This document shows, one piece after another, positions 16,609 to 27,892 of a DNA stretch of 64,000 nucleotides. The position numbers and the translations under genes were made by a program. Within the stretch, counting starts at the first letter, position 1. Each line of letters opens with the position of its first letter. Below the pieces are notes generated by a model. That model was not told the origin of the DNA. It did not search any database and saw only the letters and a list, made by a program, of their open reading frames with translations. The stretch is from Bradyrhizobium mercantei (GTDB lineage Bacteria; Pseudomonadota; Alphaproteobacteria; Rhizobiales; Xanthobacteraceae). The stretch covers positions 174,034-238,033 of the forward strand of contig NZ_MKFI01000008.1 in the NCBI RefSeq assembly GCF_001982635.1, in the 5' to 3' direction.

Positions 16609-18090
16609 CTATCGTTTGGCGCTGGCCTGCTCGGCCGAGCTCTGGGCGGCCTCGGCGAGCTGCGCCGAGATCTTGGCGGTCTCGGCCGGGTTGCCCCAGC
16701 TCGGCGCGTCGCTGCCGTCGCCCCAGGCGCGCGGGCGATAGAAGGTGTGGACGCCGAACTTGTACATCTTCTTCATCTCGCTGACCCAGGACGGCCTTAC
16801 CCAATAGGCATGGTAGTGGGTCGAGCGATCGACTTCCGGTAGCCACAATTCGCCGTCGAGCATCGCCTTCGCGATCTTCTTGGCGCGGTCCCACATGTCG
16901 GGCTCGCGGACGACGTCGGGGATGTTGTCGCAGGCGAAGGTGAACTGACAGGCGTAATGGCGGTTCTTGTTCTGGTAGACCACGCCGCACACCGTCTCCG
17001 GATATTTGCCGGAGAAGGCGCGGTTCAGCACCACCTGGGCGACCGCGATCTGGCCGCGCACCGCTTCGCCGCGCGCTTCGAAATACACGGCTTCCGCGAG
17101 GCACTTCTCCGACTTGGCGCGCGACTTCTCGTCGAACAGGCCGAGGCGCTCCGCCGGCGTCTTGCTGTGCTGGTCGTCGGCGTTGACCTCGCCCTTCGGC
17201 GCGATGCTCTCGCCCATCTCGCCGGCCTTGACCGGTCCGTCGGCATCGACCGGCAGTGACGCCATCACCTTCATGTCGGGATCGGGCTGTGCTGCCGCCG
17301 GCAGCACGACGACCGGCGCCTCGCCGGGCTGCCAGCGCTCGAGATTTTCGGGCGTGCCGAGCGACGAGCCGAAGAACAGGCTCGCGGTCTTGAATGCAAA
17401 CGGGTCGCGCTCGCGCGCCGCATCGGCCGGCGCAGCCGCAGGCTTCGCGGGCGCGGGCTTCAAGTCGTCGAGCGGGTTGGCCTCGAGCGACAGCGACACG
17501 TCGTATTGCTGCGGCGACGGCTTGGCATATTGCGGCAAGGGCGGCGCGCGCAGCGCCTCCTGCAATTCGGGATCGAGCGGCGCGTTGTCGGCCGGCGCCG
17601 TCGCGGTCTTCATGCCCTTGACCGACGAATTCGATGTCGCGGGATCCTCGTTCGCCGGCGCGGTGTTCGCCGGCTGCGCGGGATCAACCTGGTCGGGGCG
17701 CCTGACGACGAGGCGATCGCCCTTTAACGTGCGATCGACCTTGGGAAAATCGGATGCCGCATAACGCGGCGGCGGTGCGGCGATCGGATTGCGCGTCACG
17801 GTGCCGGTGATGTCGACGCTCGAACTGTCGAGCCTTGCGAGCAGGATTTGCGGATCCTGCGGTGCGGAGGTTCCGATCGGGCGGCCGAAGCTGTAGGTCG
17901 CAACCTGGATCGAGCCGACCGCGGATGCGAACACGCGCTTCTGCCAGCGCTCGGCGACGCCGGGCTGCCGGGCCAGGAGCGAAGCAATATCCTGATATCC
18001 GAGCTCGGTCGGCATCAAGGCGAAGATGCTGAGACCGAGACCGAAGAGCGCGAGACGTGCGCCCTTCGGCTGGTTACGCGACACAAACAT
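16609..18090 (-). CDS. SleB-type cell-wall hydrolase
   Basis: A 493-residue protein. Residues 1-30 hold a single membrane anchor or uncleaved signal (LALFGLGLSIFALMP). Residues 60-340 are a long Pro/Ala/Asp-rich, low-complexity linker. The C-terminal 130 residues are a Hydrolase_2 (SleB/CwlJ) domain: CLAEAVYFEARGE with the catalytic Glu, GQIAVAQVVLNRAFSGKYP, and the CQFTFACD region. It should cut peptidoglycan in the periplasm, as lytic transglycosylases of this group do. The true start is ATG 18090; an upstream TTG is possible. Confidence 0.87.
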   Translation of the reverse strand: MFVSRNQPKGARLALFGLGLSIFALMPTELGYQDIASLLARQPGVAERWQKRVFASAVGSIQVATYSFGRPIGTSAPQDPQILLARLDSSSVDITGTVTRNPIAAPPPRYAASDFPKVDRTLKGDRLVVRRPDQVDPAQPANTAPANEDPATSNSSVKGMKTATAPADNAPLDPELQEALRAPPLPQYAKPSPQQYDVSLSLEANPLDDLKPAPAKPAAAPADAARERDPFAFKTASLFFGSSLGTPENLERWQPGEAPVVVLPAAAQPDPDMKVMASLPVDADGPVKAGEMGESIAPKGEVNADDQHSKTPAERLGLFDEKSRAKSEKCLAEAVYFEARGEAVRGQIAVAQVVLNRAFSGKYPETVCGVVYQNKNRHYACQFTFACDNIPDVVREPDMWDRAKKIAKAMLDGELWLPEVDRSTHYHAYWVRPSWVSEMKKMYKFGVHTFYRPRAWGDGSDAPSWGNPAETAKISAQLAEAAQSSAEQASAKR

Positions 18091-18332
18091 CGTACGCTCA
18101 CGCAACGCTTACTGAGTGCAATCGAACGCGGTACATCCGCGCAATTCGACCTTTCCCGTTGCTAACTTGTTTAGGTTGCCGCGGAGTTAATCGGCGTTGC
18201 CCGCGCGCTACACTCAAGCGATCCCAATGTCTTCGCGCGGCAGATCGCGCGCCTTGGTAAATGCGCGGCGCATGAAAGCCGTAAACACGGGGTCAACGAG
18301 GATGGTGAACGAAGAGTTACGCGTCCCTCAAC
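18091..18332. other. Intergenic stretch without a gene
   Basis: Together with the repeat at 18333-18420 and the terminator at 18442-18470 this makes a 405-bp gap between two minus-strand genes. No coding potential beyond short shadow frames was seen. It presumably carries the promoter of the cell-wall hydrolase. Confidence 0.5.
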
Positions 18333-18420
18333 CGTCATTGCGAGGAGCACTTGGGACGAAGCAATCCATCGCTCCGCATATGCCGTGAGATGGATTGCTT
18401 CGCTTCGCTCGCAATGACGG
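18333..18420. repeat. Dispersed palindromic repeat, family A copy 1
   Basis: CGTCATTGCGAGGAGC on the left and GCTCGCAATGACGG on the right are inverted matches; inside, GAAGCAATCCATC and GATGGATTGCTTCGC form a second inverted pair. Five copies occur in the window (also 35132, 39114, 50103 and 57279), all between genes. The variable middle is 10-25 bases. Confidence 0.9.
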
Positions 18421-18441
18421 CGGCTGCCGACGGCACTCAAC

Positions 18442-18470
18442 AAAAATGGCCGGGACTTGGTCCCGGCCAT
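18442..18470 (-). terminator. Rho-independent terminator of ppdK
   Basis: Perfect 10-bp stem (18446-18455 with 18461-18470), 5-base loop, followed on the minus strand by a run of five T. It lies 26 bases beyond the ppdK stop codon. Confidence 0.85.
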
Positions 18471-18495
18471 TGCACATTCTGTACTGCGCGATTGC

Positions 18496-21417
<2,922 letters not shown>

Positions 21418-21508
21418 GTCAGACAACAATCCGGAAGGAGGGGTCGAAGATGCGCGCCTTACACCATTTTGGGGGGTTCCGCGCAAGCCGCGAAACCCCG
21501 CTTTCCCG

Positions 21509-21664
21509 CTACAGGTGCAGCCAGCGCAGCAGACCCATCCCCACGAGCCCGACGAAGATCAGGTAGATCGCGACGATGTAGTTGAGGAGCCGCGGCATGA
21601 TCAGGATCAGGACGCCTGCGACCAATGCGACGATGGCAGGCAGATGCCCAGCGGTGATGGTCAT
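21509..21664 (-). CDS. DUF3096 family small membrane protein
   Basis: A 51-residue protein from ATG 21664, with the start MTITAGHLPAIVALVAGVLILIMPRLLNYIVAIYLIFVG split into two hydrophobic helices joined by MPRLLN. This is the DUF3096 pattern. It is an inner-membrane protein of unknown function. The ribosome site GGAGAA lies 8 bases upstream. It is 91 bp upstream of ppdK on the same strand. Confidence 0.85.
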   Translation of the reverse strand: MTITAGHLPAIVALVAGVLILIMPRLLNYIVAIYLIFVGLVGMGLLRWLHL

Positions 21665-21897
21665 TGAAGTGTTCTCCGGGAGTTTTTGGAGGTGCGAATC
21701 GAGCGGCAGTTTATCCGCTGAGGAGGTTCCCACATCAAGACGCCTGCACGGCCCGAGAGTTCCCGCGACTCATGAAAATTGCTCCAAATTGCCGCGTATG
21801 TGGCGGCGGTTTTTCCGGAACATCACCGCAGCCGATGCATTGGCCCGACGTGCGCATCGGCGAAGGCCGGCGCGCGCCATAAAGAATGGAGCGAGCC

Positions 21898-22257
21898 ATG
21901 CGAAACAGAATACTTGCCGTTGCAGCCATTGCTGCTGCGATCACGGTGCCGGCTGTTGCCGCACAGGCCCAGACCGTTGGCGTTGTCCGCGGTGGCCCGC
22001 CGGTGGCAGTCGATGATGACGAGGGCATTGCGGTCGAGCAGCGCCCGGCGTTCCGCGAATACATCGTGCGCGAGCGCGTGCCGAACTACACCGTTCCGGA
22101 TCGCGTCGTGGTCGGCACCATACTGCCGGACGCCGGCGTGACCACATACGACGTGCCGCAGCGGTTCGGCGCGACGCCCTATCGTTACACCGTCGTGAAT
22201 GGCGAGACCGTTCTGGTCGAGCCGCGTTCGCGACGGATCGTTCAGGTGGTCGATTAG
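21898..22257 (+). CDS. DUF1236 domain secreted protein
   Basis: A 119-residue protein with a clear signal peptide (MRNRILAVAAIAAAITVPAVAAQAQ). The mature part has the DUF1236 repeat-like segments: FREYIVRERVPNYTVPDRVVVGTILPDAGVTTYDVP and YRYTVVNGETVLVEPRSRRIVQVV. DUF1236 proteins are periplasmic, frequent in Bradyrhizobium and uncharacterised. ATG 21898 is chosen over 21886 because GGAG lies between them. A strong terminator follows. Confidence 0.88.
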   Translation: MRNRILAVAAIAAAITVPAVAAQAQTVGVVRGGPPVAVDDDEGIAVEQRPAFREYIVRERVPNYTVPDRVVVGTILPDAGVTTYDVPQRFGATPYRYTVVNGETVLVEPRSRRIVQVVD

Positions 22258-22335
22258 AGCAACGTCAGCGCGATGGCCTGAACGAACAGTCCGGGCGCCG
22301 TGCAAGCGGATGTGCGCGAAGATCGACCGGACCAG

Positions 22336-22374
22336 AAAGCCCCGCCCGGCCTCCCCTCCAGGCGGGGCTTTTCT
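22336..22374 (+). terminator. Rho-independent terminator after the DUF1236 gene
   Basis: An 11-bp stem (22336-22346 with 22361-22371), a 14-base loop and then TTTCTGTTG. GC-rich stem with a short U-rich tail; the symmetric A-run on the left means it may also work from the other strand. Confidence 0.8.
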
Positions 22375-22432
22375 GTTGTGATGCGATGAATTCTGGCAAC
22401 GTGATGGTTGAGCTGGATCGACAGCGGAGGTT

Positions 22433-22555
22433 CACCTCTCCCTTGGGAGAGGTCGGCGCGTAGCGCCGGGTGAGGGGTTCCGGTCCCTCGTCGGAGTTGC
22501 GGCCCCTCACCCGATTTGCTTCGCAAATCGACCTCTCCCCGATGGGGAGAGGTGA
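22433..22555. repeat. Dispersed palindromic repeat, family F
   Basis: CACCTCTCCC at the left and GGGGAGAGGTG at the right are inverted; inside, CGGGTGAGGGG and CCCCTCACCCG form a second pair, and GATTTGCTTCGCAAATC a third hairpin. It fills most of the 358-bp gap 22258-22615, in which no gene is seen. Confidence 0.75.
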
Positions 22556-22615
22556 AGCAAGTGAGTGGTCGAACCGATTCGATCCAAACTCATCTTCCTC
22601 TGGTCTGGCGCCGGC

Positions 22616-23716
22616 TTACGATTTCAGGATCGAGAGCAGCGTCGAGGTCGACTTGTAGCTCTTGATCGCGGCGTCCTGGAAATCCTGCGTCCAGTTGGCC
22701 GCCTGGCGCTCCTCCGCGCTCATCGATGAATATTGCTTGAGGATGCCGAGTGAGAACTGGCGCGGATCGCCGGCAGACTGGCTCTGCTTCAGCGCGTCGA
22801 GCACGGCAAGCCGCGTCCGCGTGTTGAGTTCCTGCTTGGCCGCGAAGATCTCCTCACCTGAAAACTTCTTGTCCTGGTTCAGCGAGATTGCCGACAGCGA
22901 GCGGTTGTCCAGCGAGGACAAATCGGCGAGCTGCCCGGTCTTGCGCCTGGCATCATAGACCAGTTCCTTGCCGCTCTTCGCCGCCTCGCTCTTCTGCCGA
23001 TCGAGGAAGGCGCGCACGTCGCTCGCCACGCTAGAGAAGTCGCGCGTGCTTCCATTCGTGGGCGTCGTGGCTCCCGCCAGCGCCGCCGCGATCGGATCGC
23101 CGGAAATACCCGTCGGCGCCGTGTTCGGATCCTGCTGCGTCGCCTGATAGCCCTTCGATACCGCGGCGCGCTGGCTGGCCCAGGTCGCGGTTGCCTTCTC
23201 CTCGTCGCTCGCGCCATCGAGATAGTCGAGCGCCGCCTTGTAGCTGACGCTGTAGTCACCGGTCAGCCGCGTGGTCGCAAGCGACGGCGCCAACGCCTTG
23301 TCGAAGCGCTGCTTCAGCTCGGTGGCGGCAACCGCCTGCTCGTCCGGCGTGAACTTGCCGCCATTGTTGGTCGAGATCGCAAACAGCGAGCGGCGGTCCA
23401 GCGTCGAGAGATCGATCGTGGTCTTGCCGTCGACGATCGGCGCCTTGACGCCTGCCACGGTGTAGAGCCGGTCAAGCGTCGTGCGCGCGTCACTGGTGAC
23501 AGCAGCGAAATCCGGCAGCGGCGCCTTGGCGAGCTGCGCCCGCGCGGCATCCGACAGCGTGAGATTGGTTGCAGCCGTAGACGTCGAGGACGCCGAGAGG
23601 TCACCAGCCGTGCCGTCGCCCGACAAGGTCGCCGCCAGGGAGGGCGTCGCGGCGGCCCGCGCATAGGCCGAACCATATTGGGCGTAGGGATTGGGCGTGG
23701 TGCCGATCGAGGTCAA
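22616..23716 (-). CDS. Hypothetical protein with an internal duplication
   Basis: A 366-residue protein of unrecognised family, with no signal peptide. Two copies of one unit are visible: residues 70-192 and 227-358. Matching landmarks are DFAAVTSDARTTLDR and DFSSVASDVRAFLDR, DLSTLDRRSLFAIS and DLSSLDNRSLSAIS, KFTPDEQAVAATEL and KFSGEEIFAAKQEL, and GASDEEKATATW and SMSAEERQAANW. The loops before KFTPDE and KFSGEE (STNNGG, SLNQDK) resemble degenerate EF-hand loops. The N-terminal 60 residues are Ser/Thr/Ala-rich. The likely start is TTG 23716; no ATG fits. The leaderless, Ala/Ser/Thr-rich composition would suit an exported protein, but this is speculation. Confidence 0.75.
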   Translation of the reverse strand: MTSIGTTPNPYAQYGSAYARAAATPSLAATLSGDGTAGDLSASSTSTAATNLTLSDAARAQLAKAPLPDFAAVTSDARTTLDRLYTVAGVKAPIVDGKTTIDLSTLDRRSLFAISTNNGGKFTPDEQAVAATELKQRFDKALAPSLATTRLTGDYSVSYKAALDYLDGASDEEKATATWASQRAAVSKGYQATQQDPNTAPTGISGDPIAAALAGATTPTNGSTRDFSSVASDVRAFLDRQKSEAAKSGKELVYDARRKTGQLADLSSLDNRSLSAISLNQDKKFSGEEIFAAKQELNTRTRLAVLDALKQSQSAGDPRQFSLGILKQYSSMSAEERQAANWTQDFQDAAIKSYKSTSTLLSILKS

Positions 23717-23837
23717 CGGGGAGGTCCCTGCATTGGCGCAAAGGGCGATTTCTTAAGAAATCGTTGATCCGGCAGGACCTTCGCAGGGCATGGTTAACAA
23801 ATCGCAAATTGTGTCCAAATATTTCCGAAAGGCCCGA

Positions 23838-24431
23838 TCAGCCGCACTTCCGCGCCACAATACGGTGAATGACCTTGCCGGACGACGCACTGACGACCTC
23901 CTCGTCGAGCAGCAATTCGGCCGCGGCCAGTTCGGTCCGCACCAGCGCGGTATCGAAGGCGGCATAGAGCCGACCGTGCGTATCGCGCGCGTCGTCGCCC
24001 CTGGTGACGCGCCAGCTCAGATAGAAGATGCCGCCCGGCTTCACGAGCTCGAACATGCGGCGGACCGACGGCGCGATCAGCGCATGATCGAGATGCATGA
24101 TCACGGTTTCGCACAGCAAATTGTCGAAGCTGTTGGCCGCGATGTCCGGGAGTTCGGGCAGCTCGGCGCGCGCGAAGCGCAGCGCCGGATAGCGGGCGCG
24201 GGCCTCGTTAAGCAGGCCCTCTGAGGCGTCATAACCTTCGGCCGGAAAACCATCGGCGTTCAGCCAGGCGACCTCGCGGCCGCTGCCGCAGCCGATATCG
24301 GCGGTCGCCCCGCCCTTGATGAAGAATTGCCCGACGATCTCCTGCAGATCGACGGGGGCCGGCTGGTCGTGCCAGTCCTGCGCAAACGCCGCCGCTTCCT
24401 TGTCGTAAGCGGCGAGCGTTGCGCGGTCCAT
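23838..24431 (-). CDS. Class I SAM-dependent methyltransferase
   Basis: A 197-residue protein with the SAM-binding fold: motif I ADIGCGSGREVAWL (about 44-57), acidic motif II YDASEGLL, and a post-I/III region with LCETVIMHLDH and KPGGIFYLSWR. The substrate is unknown. The start is 3 bases after the stop of glyS, so it is the last gene of a glyQ-glyS-methyltransferase operon. Confidence 0.88.
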   Translation of the reverse strand: MDRATLAAYDKEAAAFAQDWHDQPAPVDLQEIVGQFFIKGGATADIGCGSGREVAWLNADGFPAEGYDASEGLLNEARARYPALRFARAELPELPDIAANSFDNLLCETVIMHLDHALIAPSVRRMFELVKPGGIFYLSWRVTRGDDARDTHGRLYAAFDTALVRTELAAAELLLDEEVVSASSGKVIHRIVARKCG

Positions 24432-24434
24432 CGA

Positions 24435-26531
24435 TCAGCCTTCGATCCTGGAGAAATCCGCAACCGCACGGGTCGCGGCGCGGATCTCGTTGAGCAGCTT
24501 CAGGCGATTTTCGCGCACCTTCGGGTCATCGTCATTGACCTTGACCTTGTCGAAGAACGCATCGACCGCCGGACGCAGCTTGGCCATCGCACTCATCGCG
24601 GCGGCGAAGTCTTCCTTGGCGACCGCAGCCGAGGCCTCTGCCTTCACCTGGTCGATCGCCGCCGCCAGCGCCTTCTCTTCGTCGAGCCTGTAGAGCGCGG
24701 CGTCGGGGGCGCCATCGAAGGTCCGCTTGTCCTTCTTCTCCTCGATCGCGAGGATGTTGCTGGCGCGCTTGGTGCCCGCGAGCAGGTTCTTGCCGTCGTC
24801 GCTGTCGAGGAATTTGCCGAGCGCCTCGACGCGACGAACCACGAGCAGCAGATCATCCTGGCCGCCGAGCGAGAACACGGCATCGACGAGATCGTGACGC
24901 GCGCCCTGGTCGCGCAGCTGGACCTTGAGGCGGTCGGCGAAGAAGGCGAGCAGATCGTTCGGCAGCGTTTCGGCATCGGCCTTGACCGACAGTCCGAGCA
25001 ACGCGGATTTGGCGGCCTTCAGGATCGGCAAGCGCAACGTATTCTCGACAATCAGCCTGATCGCGCCGAGCGCCGCACGGCGCAGCGCGTACGGGTCCTT
25101 CGATCCCGTCGGCTTCTCGTCGATCGCCCAGAAGCCCGCCAGCGTGTCGAGCTTGTCCGCGAGCGCCACCGCAACGCTCACCGGGTCAGTCGGCACGCGA
25201 TCGGTCGGACCCTGCGGTTTCCAATGCTCCTCGCTCGCAGCGGCGACCGAAGCATCCTCGCCCTGTGCCAGCGCGTAGTACTTGCCCATCAGGCCCTGTA
25301 GCTCGGGGAATTCGCCGACCACTTCGGTCAGCAAATCCGCTTTCGCCAGACGCGCGGCGCGCTTGGTCTTCTCGACGTCGGCACCGACCAGCGGTGCGAT
25401 CTCGGCGGCGAGACGCTCGATCCGCTTGATCCGCTCTGCCTGGGTGCCGAGCTTCTCGTGGAACACGATCTGCTCGAACTTCGGCAGCCGGTCCTCGAGC
25501 CTGGTCTTCAGGTCCGTCTCGTAGAAGAATTTTGCGTCCGACAGCCGCGGGCGGATCACGCGCTCATTGCCGGCGACGATGGTCTTGCCGCCGTCGGGCG
25601 CCTCGATATTGGCTGTCAGCACGAACTTGTTGGTCAATTTCCCCGTCTTGGGGTCCCTGACCACGAAGCACTTCTGGTTGTTGCGGATGGTGGCGCGGAT
25701 CACCTCGTCCGGGATCGACAAAAATTCCTTCTCGAACGATCCCATCATCACCACAGGCCATTCGACGAGGCCCGAGACCTCGTCGACCAGCACCTGGTCC
25801 TCGACCAGCTCGAGGCCTTGCGCGAACGCCAGCTCCTTGGCGTCCTCGAGGATGATGTCCTTGCGGGCCTGCGGATCGAGGATCACCTTCGCGGCCTTCA
25901 GCTTGGCCTCGTAATCCTCGAAGCGGCGCACCGAGATTGCGCTAGGTGCCATGAAGCGATGGCCGTAGGTGGTCTGCCCGGCCTCGATGCCGTCGACCGA
26001 GAATTTCACGACATCGGGCTCCTCGGTCTCCAGACCGAAGGTCGCGGTGATGGCGTGCAGCGGCCGCACCCAGGTCAGCGAGCCCGACTTGGCCGAGCGC
26101 GCGCCCCAGCGCATCGATTTCGGCCAAGGGAAGGTGCGGATGATGACCGGCAGGATTTCGGCGATGACGTCGATCGCGGCGCGGCCCGGCTTTTCGATCA
26201 GCGCGATGTAGAAATCGCCCTTCGCATCCTTCTGGATCTTTGCTTCATCCAGCGACGTGAGGCCGGTCGCTTTCAGAAAGCCCTGCACCGCCGCGTCGGG
26301 GGCGCCGATCTTCGGGCCGCGCCGTTCGGTCTTCAGGTCGGGCTGGTGCGCCGGAATGCCGTGCACGGTCAGCGCAAGGCGGCGCGGGGTCGCGAACGCC
26401 TTGGCGCCTTCATAGACCAGGCCTTCGGCGACCAGCTTGTCGGTCACCATGCGGCGCAGATCGTCCGCCGCCTTGGCCTGCATGCGGGCGGGGATTTCTT
26501 CGGAGAACAGTTCGAGGAGAAGATCGGGCAT
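24435..26531 (-). CDS. glyS: Glycine--tRNA ligase beta subunit
   Basis: A 698-residue protein of the bacterial alpha2-beta2 GlyRS type. Opening MPDLLLELFSEEIPARMQ is the typical GlyS start; the middle has the HD-like and core domains (SGLVEWPVVMMGSFEKEFLSIP, VIRATIRNNQKCFVV), and the C-terminal half has the anticodon-binding domain (LFDKVKVNDDDPKVRENRLKLLNEIR-like pattern). It recognises tRNA-Gly while the alpha subunit activates glycine. Its ATG shares one base with the glyQ stop (TGATG), so translation is coupled. Confidence 0.97.
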   Translation of the reverse strand: MPDLLLELFSEEIPARMQAKAADDLRRMVTDKLVAEGLVYEGAKAFATPRRLALTVHGIPAHQPDLKTERRGPKIGAPDAAVQGFLKATGLTSLDEAKIQKDAKGDFYIALIEKPGRAAIDVIAEILPVIIRTFPWPKSMRWGARSAKSGSLTWVRPLHAITATFGLETEEPDVVKFSVDGIEAGQTTYGHRFMAPSAISVRRFEDYEAKLKAAKVILDPQARKDIILEDAKELAFAQGLELVEDQVLVDEVSGLVEWPVVMMGSFEKEFLSIPDEVIRATIRNNQKCFVVRDPKTGKLTNKFVLTANIEAPDGGKTIVAGNERVIRPRLSDAKFFYETDLKTRLEDRLPKFEQIVFHEKLGTQAERIKRIERLAAEIAPLVGADVEKTKRAARLAKADLLTEVVGEFPELQGLMGKYYALAQGEDASVAAASEEHWKPQGPTDRVPTDPVSVAVALADKLDTLAGFWAIDEKPTGSKDPYALRRAALGAIRLIVENTLRLPILKAAKSALLGLSVKADAETLPNDLLAFFADRLKVQLRDQGARHDLVDAVFSLGGQDDLLLVVRRVEALGKFLDSDDGKNLLAGTKRASNILAIEEKKDKRTFDGAPDAALYRLDEEKALAAAIDQVKAEASAAVAKEDFAAAMSAMAKLRPAVDAFFDKVKVNDDDPKVRENRLKLLNEIRAATRAVADFSRIEG

Positions 26532-27466
26532 CAGACCGCCCTGCCCGTTTCAGTGTGGATCCATGCCTCGCCGCAGGCCTTCGCCAGATCGCGCACGCGC
26601 CCGATATAGCTCTGCCGCTCCGTCACGGAGATGACGCCGCGGGCGTCGAGCAGATTGAACACGTGGCTCGCCTTGATGCACTGGTCGTAGGCCGGCAAGG
26701 CCATCAGATGTTCCTTACTGTTGCCGCCGTCACGCCAGCCGGCGGCGAGATATTTGCGGCAGGCCTCTTCCGCCATCTTGAACTGCTCGAACAGCATCGC
26801 GGTGTCGGCAACTTCGAAATTGTGCCTGGAATATTCCTGCTCGGCCTGCAGGAAGACGTCGCCATAGGTGACCTTCTCGGCGCCTTCGCGGCCGTTGAAG
26901 TTGAGATCGTAGACGCGGTCGACGCCCTGCACATACATCGCGAGCCGCTCGAGCCCGTAGGTGAGTTCGCCCGCGACCGGCGCGCATTCGACGCCGGCGA
27001 CCTGCTGGAAGTAGGTGAACTGCGACACCTCCATGCCGTCGCACCAGCATTCCCACCCGAGCCCCCAGGCGCCGAGCGTCGGGCTTTCCCAATCGTCCTC
27101 GACGAAGCGGATGTCGTGGATGGCCGAATCGATGCCGATCGCGGCCAGCGACTTCAGGTACAGCTCCTGAAGGTTCGGTGGCGACGGCTTCATGATCACC
27201 TGGAACTGGTAGTAGTGCTGCAGCCGGTTGGGATTTTCGCCGTAGCGGCCGTCCTTGGGCCGCCGCGAGGGCTGCACATAGGCCGCGTTCCAGGGCTTTG
27301 GTCCGAGCGCGCGCAGCGTGGTCGCGGGATGGAAGGTGCCGGCGCCCATTTCCATGTCGTAGGGCTGCAGGATGACGCAACCCTGCTCGGCCCAGAACCG
27401 CTGGAGAGCCAGGATGAAGCCCTGGAACGAACGTTCCGGGCGCATGTGGTCAGGCAGGGCGTCCAT
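26531..27466 (-). CDS. glyQ: Glycine--tRNA ligase alpha subunit
   Basis: A 311-residue protein matching GlyQ throughout: RSFQGFILALQRFWAEQGC, QPYDMEMGAGTFHPATTLRALGP, WNAAYVQPSRRPKDGRYGENPNRLQHYYQFQV and the class II core segment GWECWCDGMEVSQFTYFQQ. It makes glycyl-adenylate. ATG 27466 is used; a second in-frame ATG seven codons later is also plausible. First gene of the operon with glyS and a methyltransferase. Confidence 0.97.
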   Translation of the reverse strand: MDALPDHMRPERSFQGFILALQRFWAEQGCVILQPYDMEMGAGTFHPATTLRALGPKPWNAAYVQPSRRPKDGRYGENPNRLQHYYQFQVIMKPSPPNLQELYLKSLAAIGIDSAIHDIRFVEDDWESPTLGAWGLGWECWCDGMEVSQFTYFQQVAGVECAPVAGELTYGLERLAMYVQGVDRVYDLNFNGREGAEKVTYGDVFLQAEQEYSRHNFEVADTAMLFEQFKMAEEACRKYLAAGWRDGGNSKEHLMALPAYDQCIKASHVFNLLDARGVISVTERQSYIGRVRDLAKACGEAWIHTETGRAV

Positions 27467-27585
27467 CGTTGGAATCGATCTCGCGAGGGGGTGTGAAAAC
27501 GCGCGGGACCGTATCGGCGGCAGCCAATGGAATCAAGGCGATGCCGGAAATCCGGCACCGCCTTCTTGCGGTTTTTGAGAGCTGG

Positions 27586-27777
27586 CTAGCCCGGGCGATA
27601 GGCCCCGGTCACGGGGTCGCGGCGCAGGGTCTTGATTTCGCTCGCGCGCGAGGCTTCGGCCACGCGTGACAATCGCGCCTCTTCAAGTTCCTGGTTGATC
27701 CGGACGGCCGTCTTGTAAGCCCAGCGGACCACGGCCAGGCCACCCAGGACGCCTGCGAATGCAATCAGCGGCGGCAT
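27586..27777 (-). CDS. Small single-span membrane protein
   Basis: A 63-residue protein with one N-terminal membrane helix (MPPLIAFAGVLGGLAVVRWAY), followed by a charged coiled-coil-like stretch (INQELEEARLSRVAEASRASE) and KTLRRDPVTGAYRPG. The pattern of one helix plus DPVTGVYRP-like end occurs in a rhizobial family of unknown function. ATG 27777 has AAGGATCG upstream; a longer in-frame start at 27882 is unlikely. It lies 115 bp downstream of the S49 protease on the same strand, so it may belong to its transcript. Confidence 0.75.
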   Translation of the reverse strand: MPPLIAFAGVLGGLAVVRWAYKTAVRINQELEEARLSRVAEASRASEIKTLRRDPVTGAYRPG

Positions 27778-27892
27778 CGGTCGATCCTTGTCGTTCACGT
27801 CTGTCAGGCCCCCAATGCCCTCATTCTTGCGCAAGGCGGCCTGCGCCGCAATCACGGTTTTGGGGCTAAATGGCGCGCTCACATCCCCGTGT

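Noticed and set aside
21772..21882. 36-codon frame with a CxxC pattern ahead of the DUF1236 gene
   Set aside because: No ribosome site, and the composition is not protein-like; could not be supported.
25458..26609. 383-codon frame opposite glyS
   Set aside because: Shadow frame; glyS is complete and conserved on the other strand.
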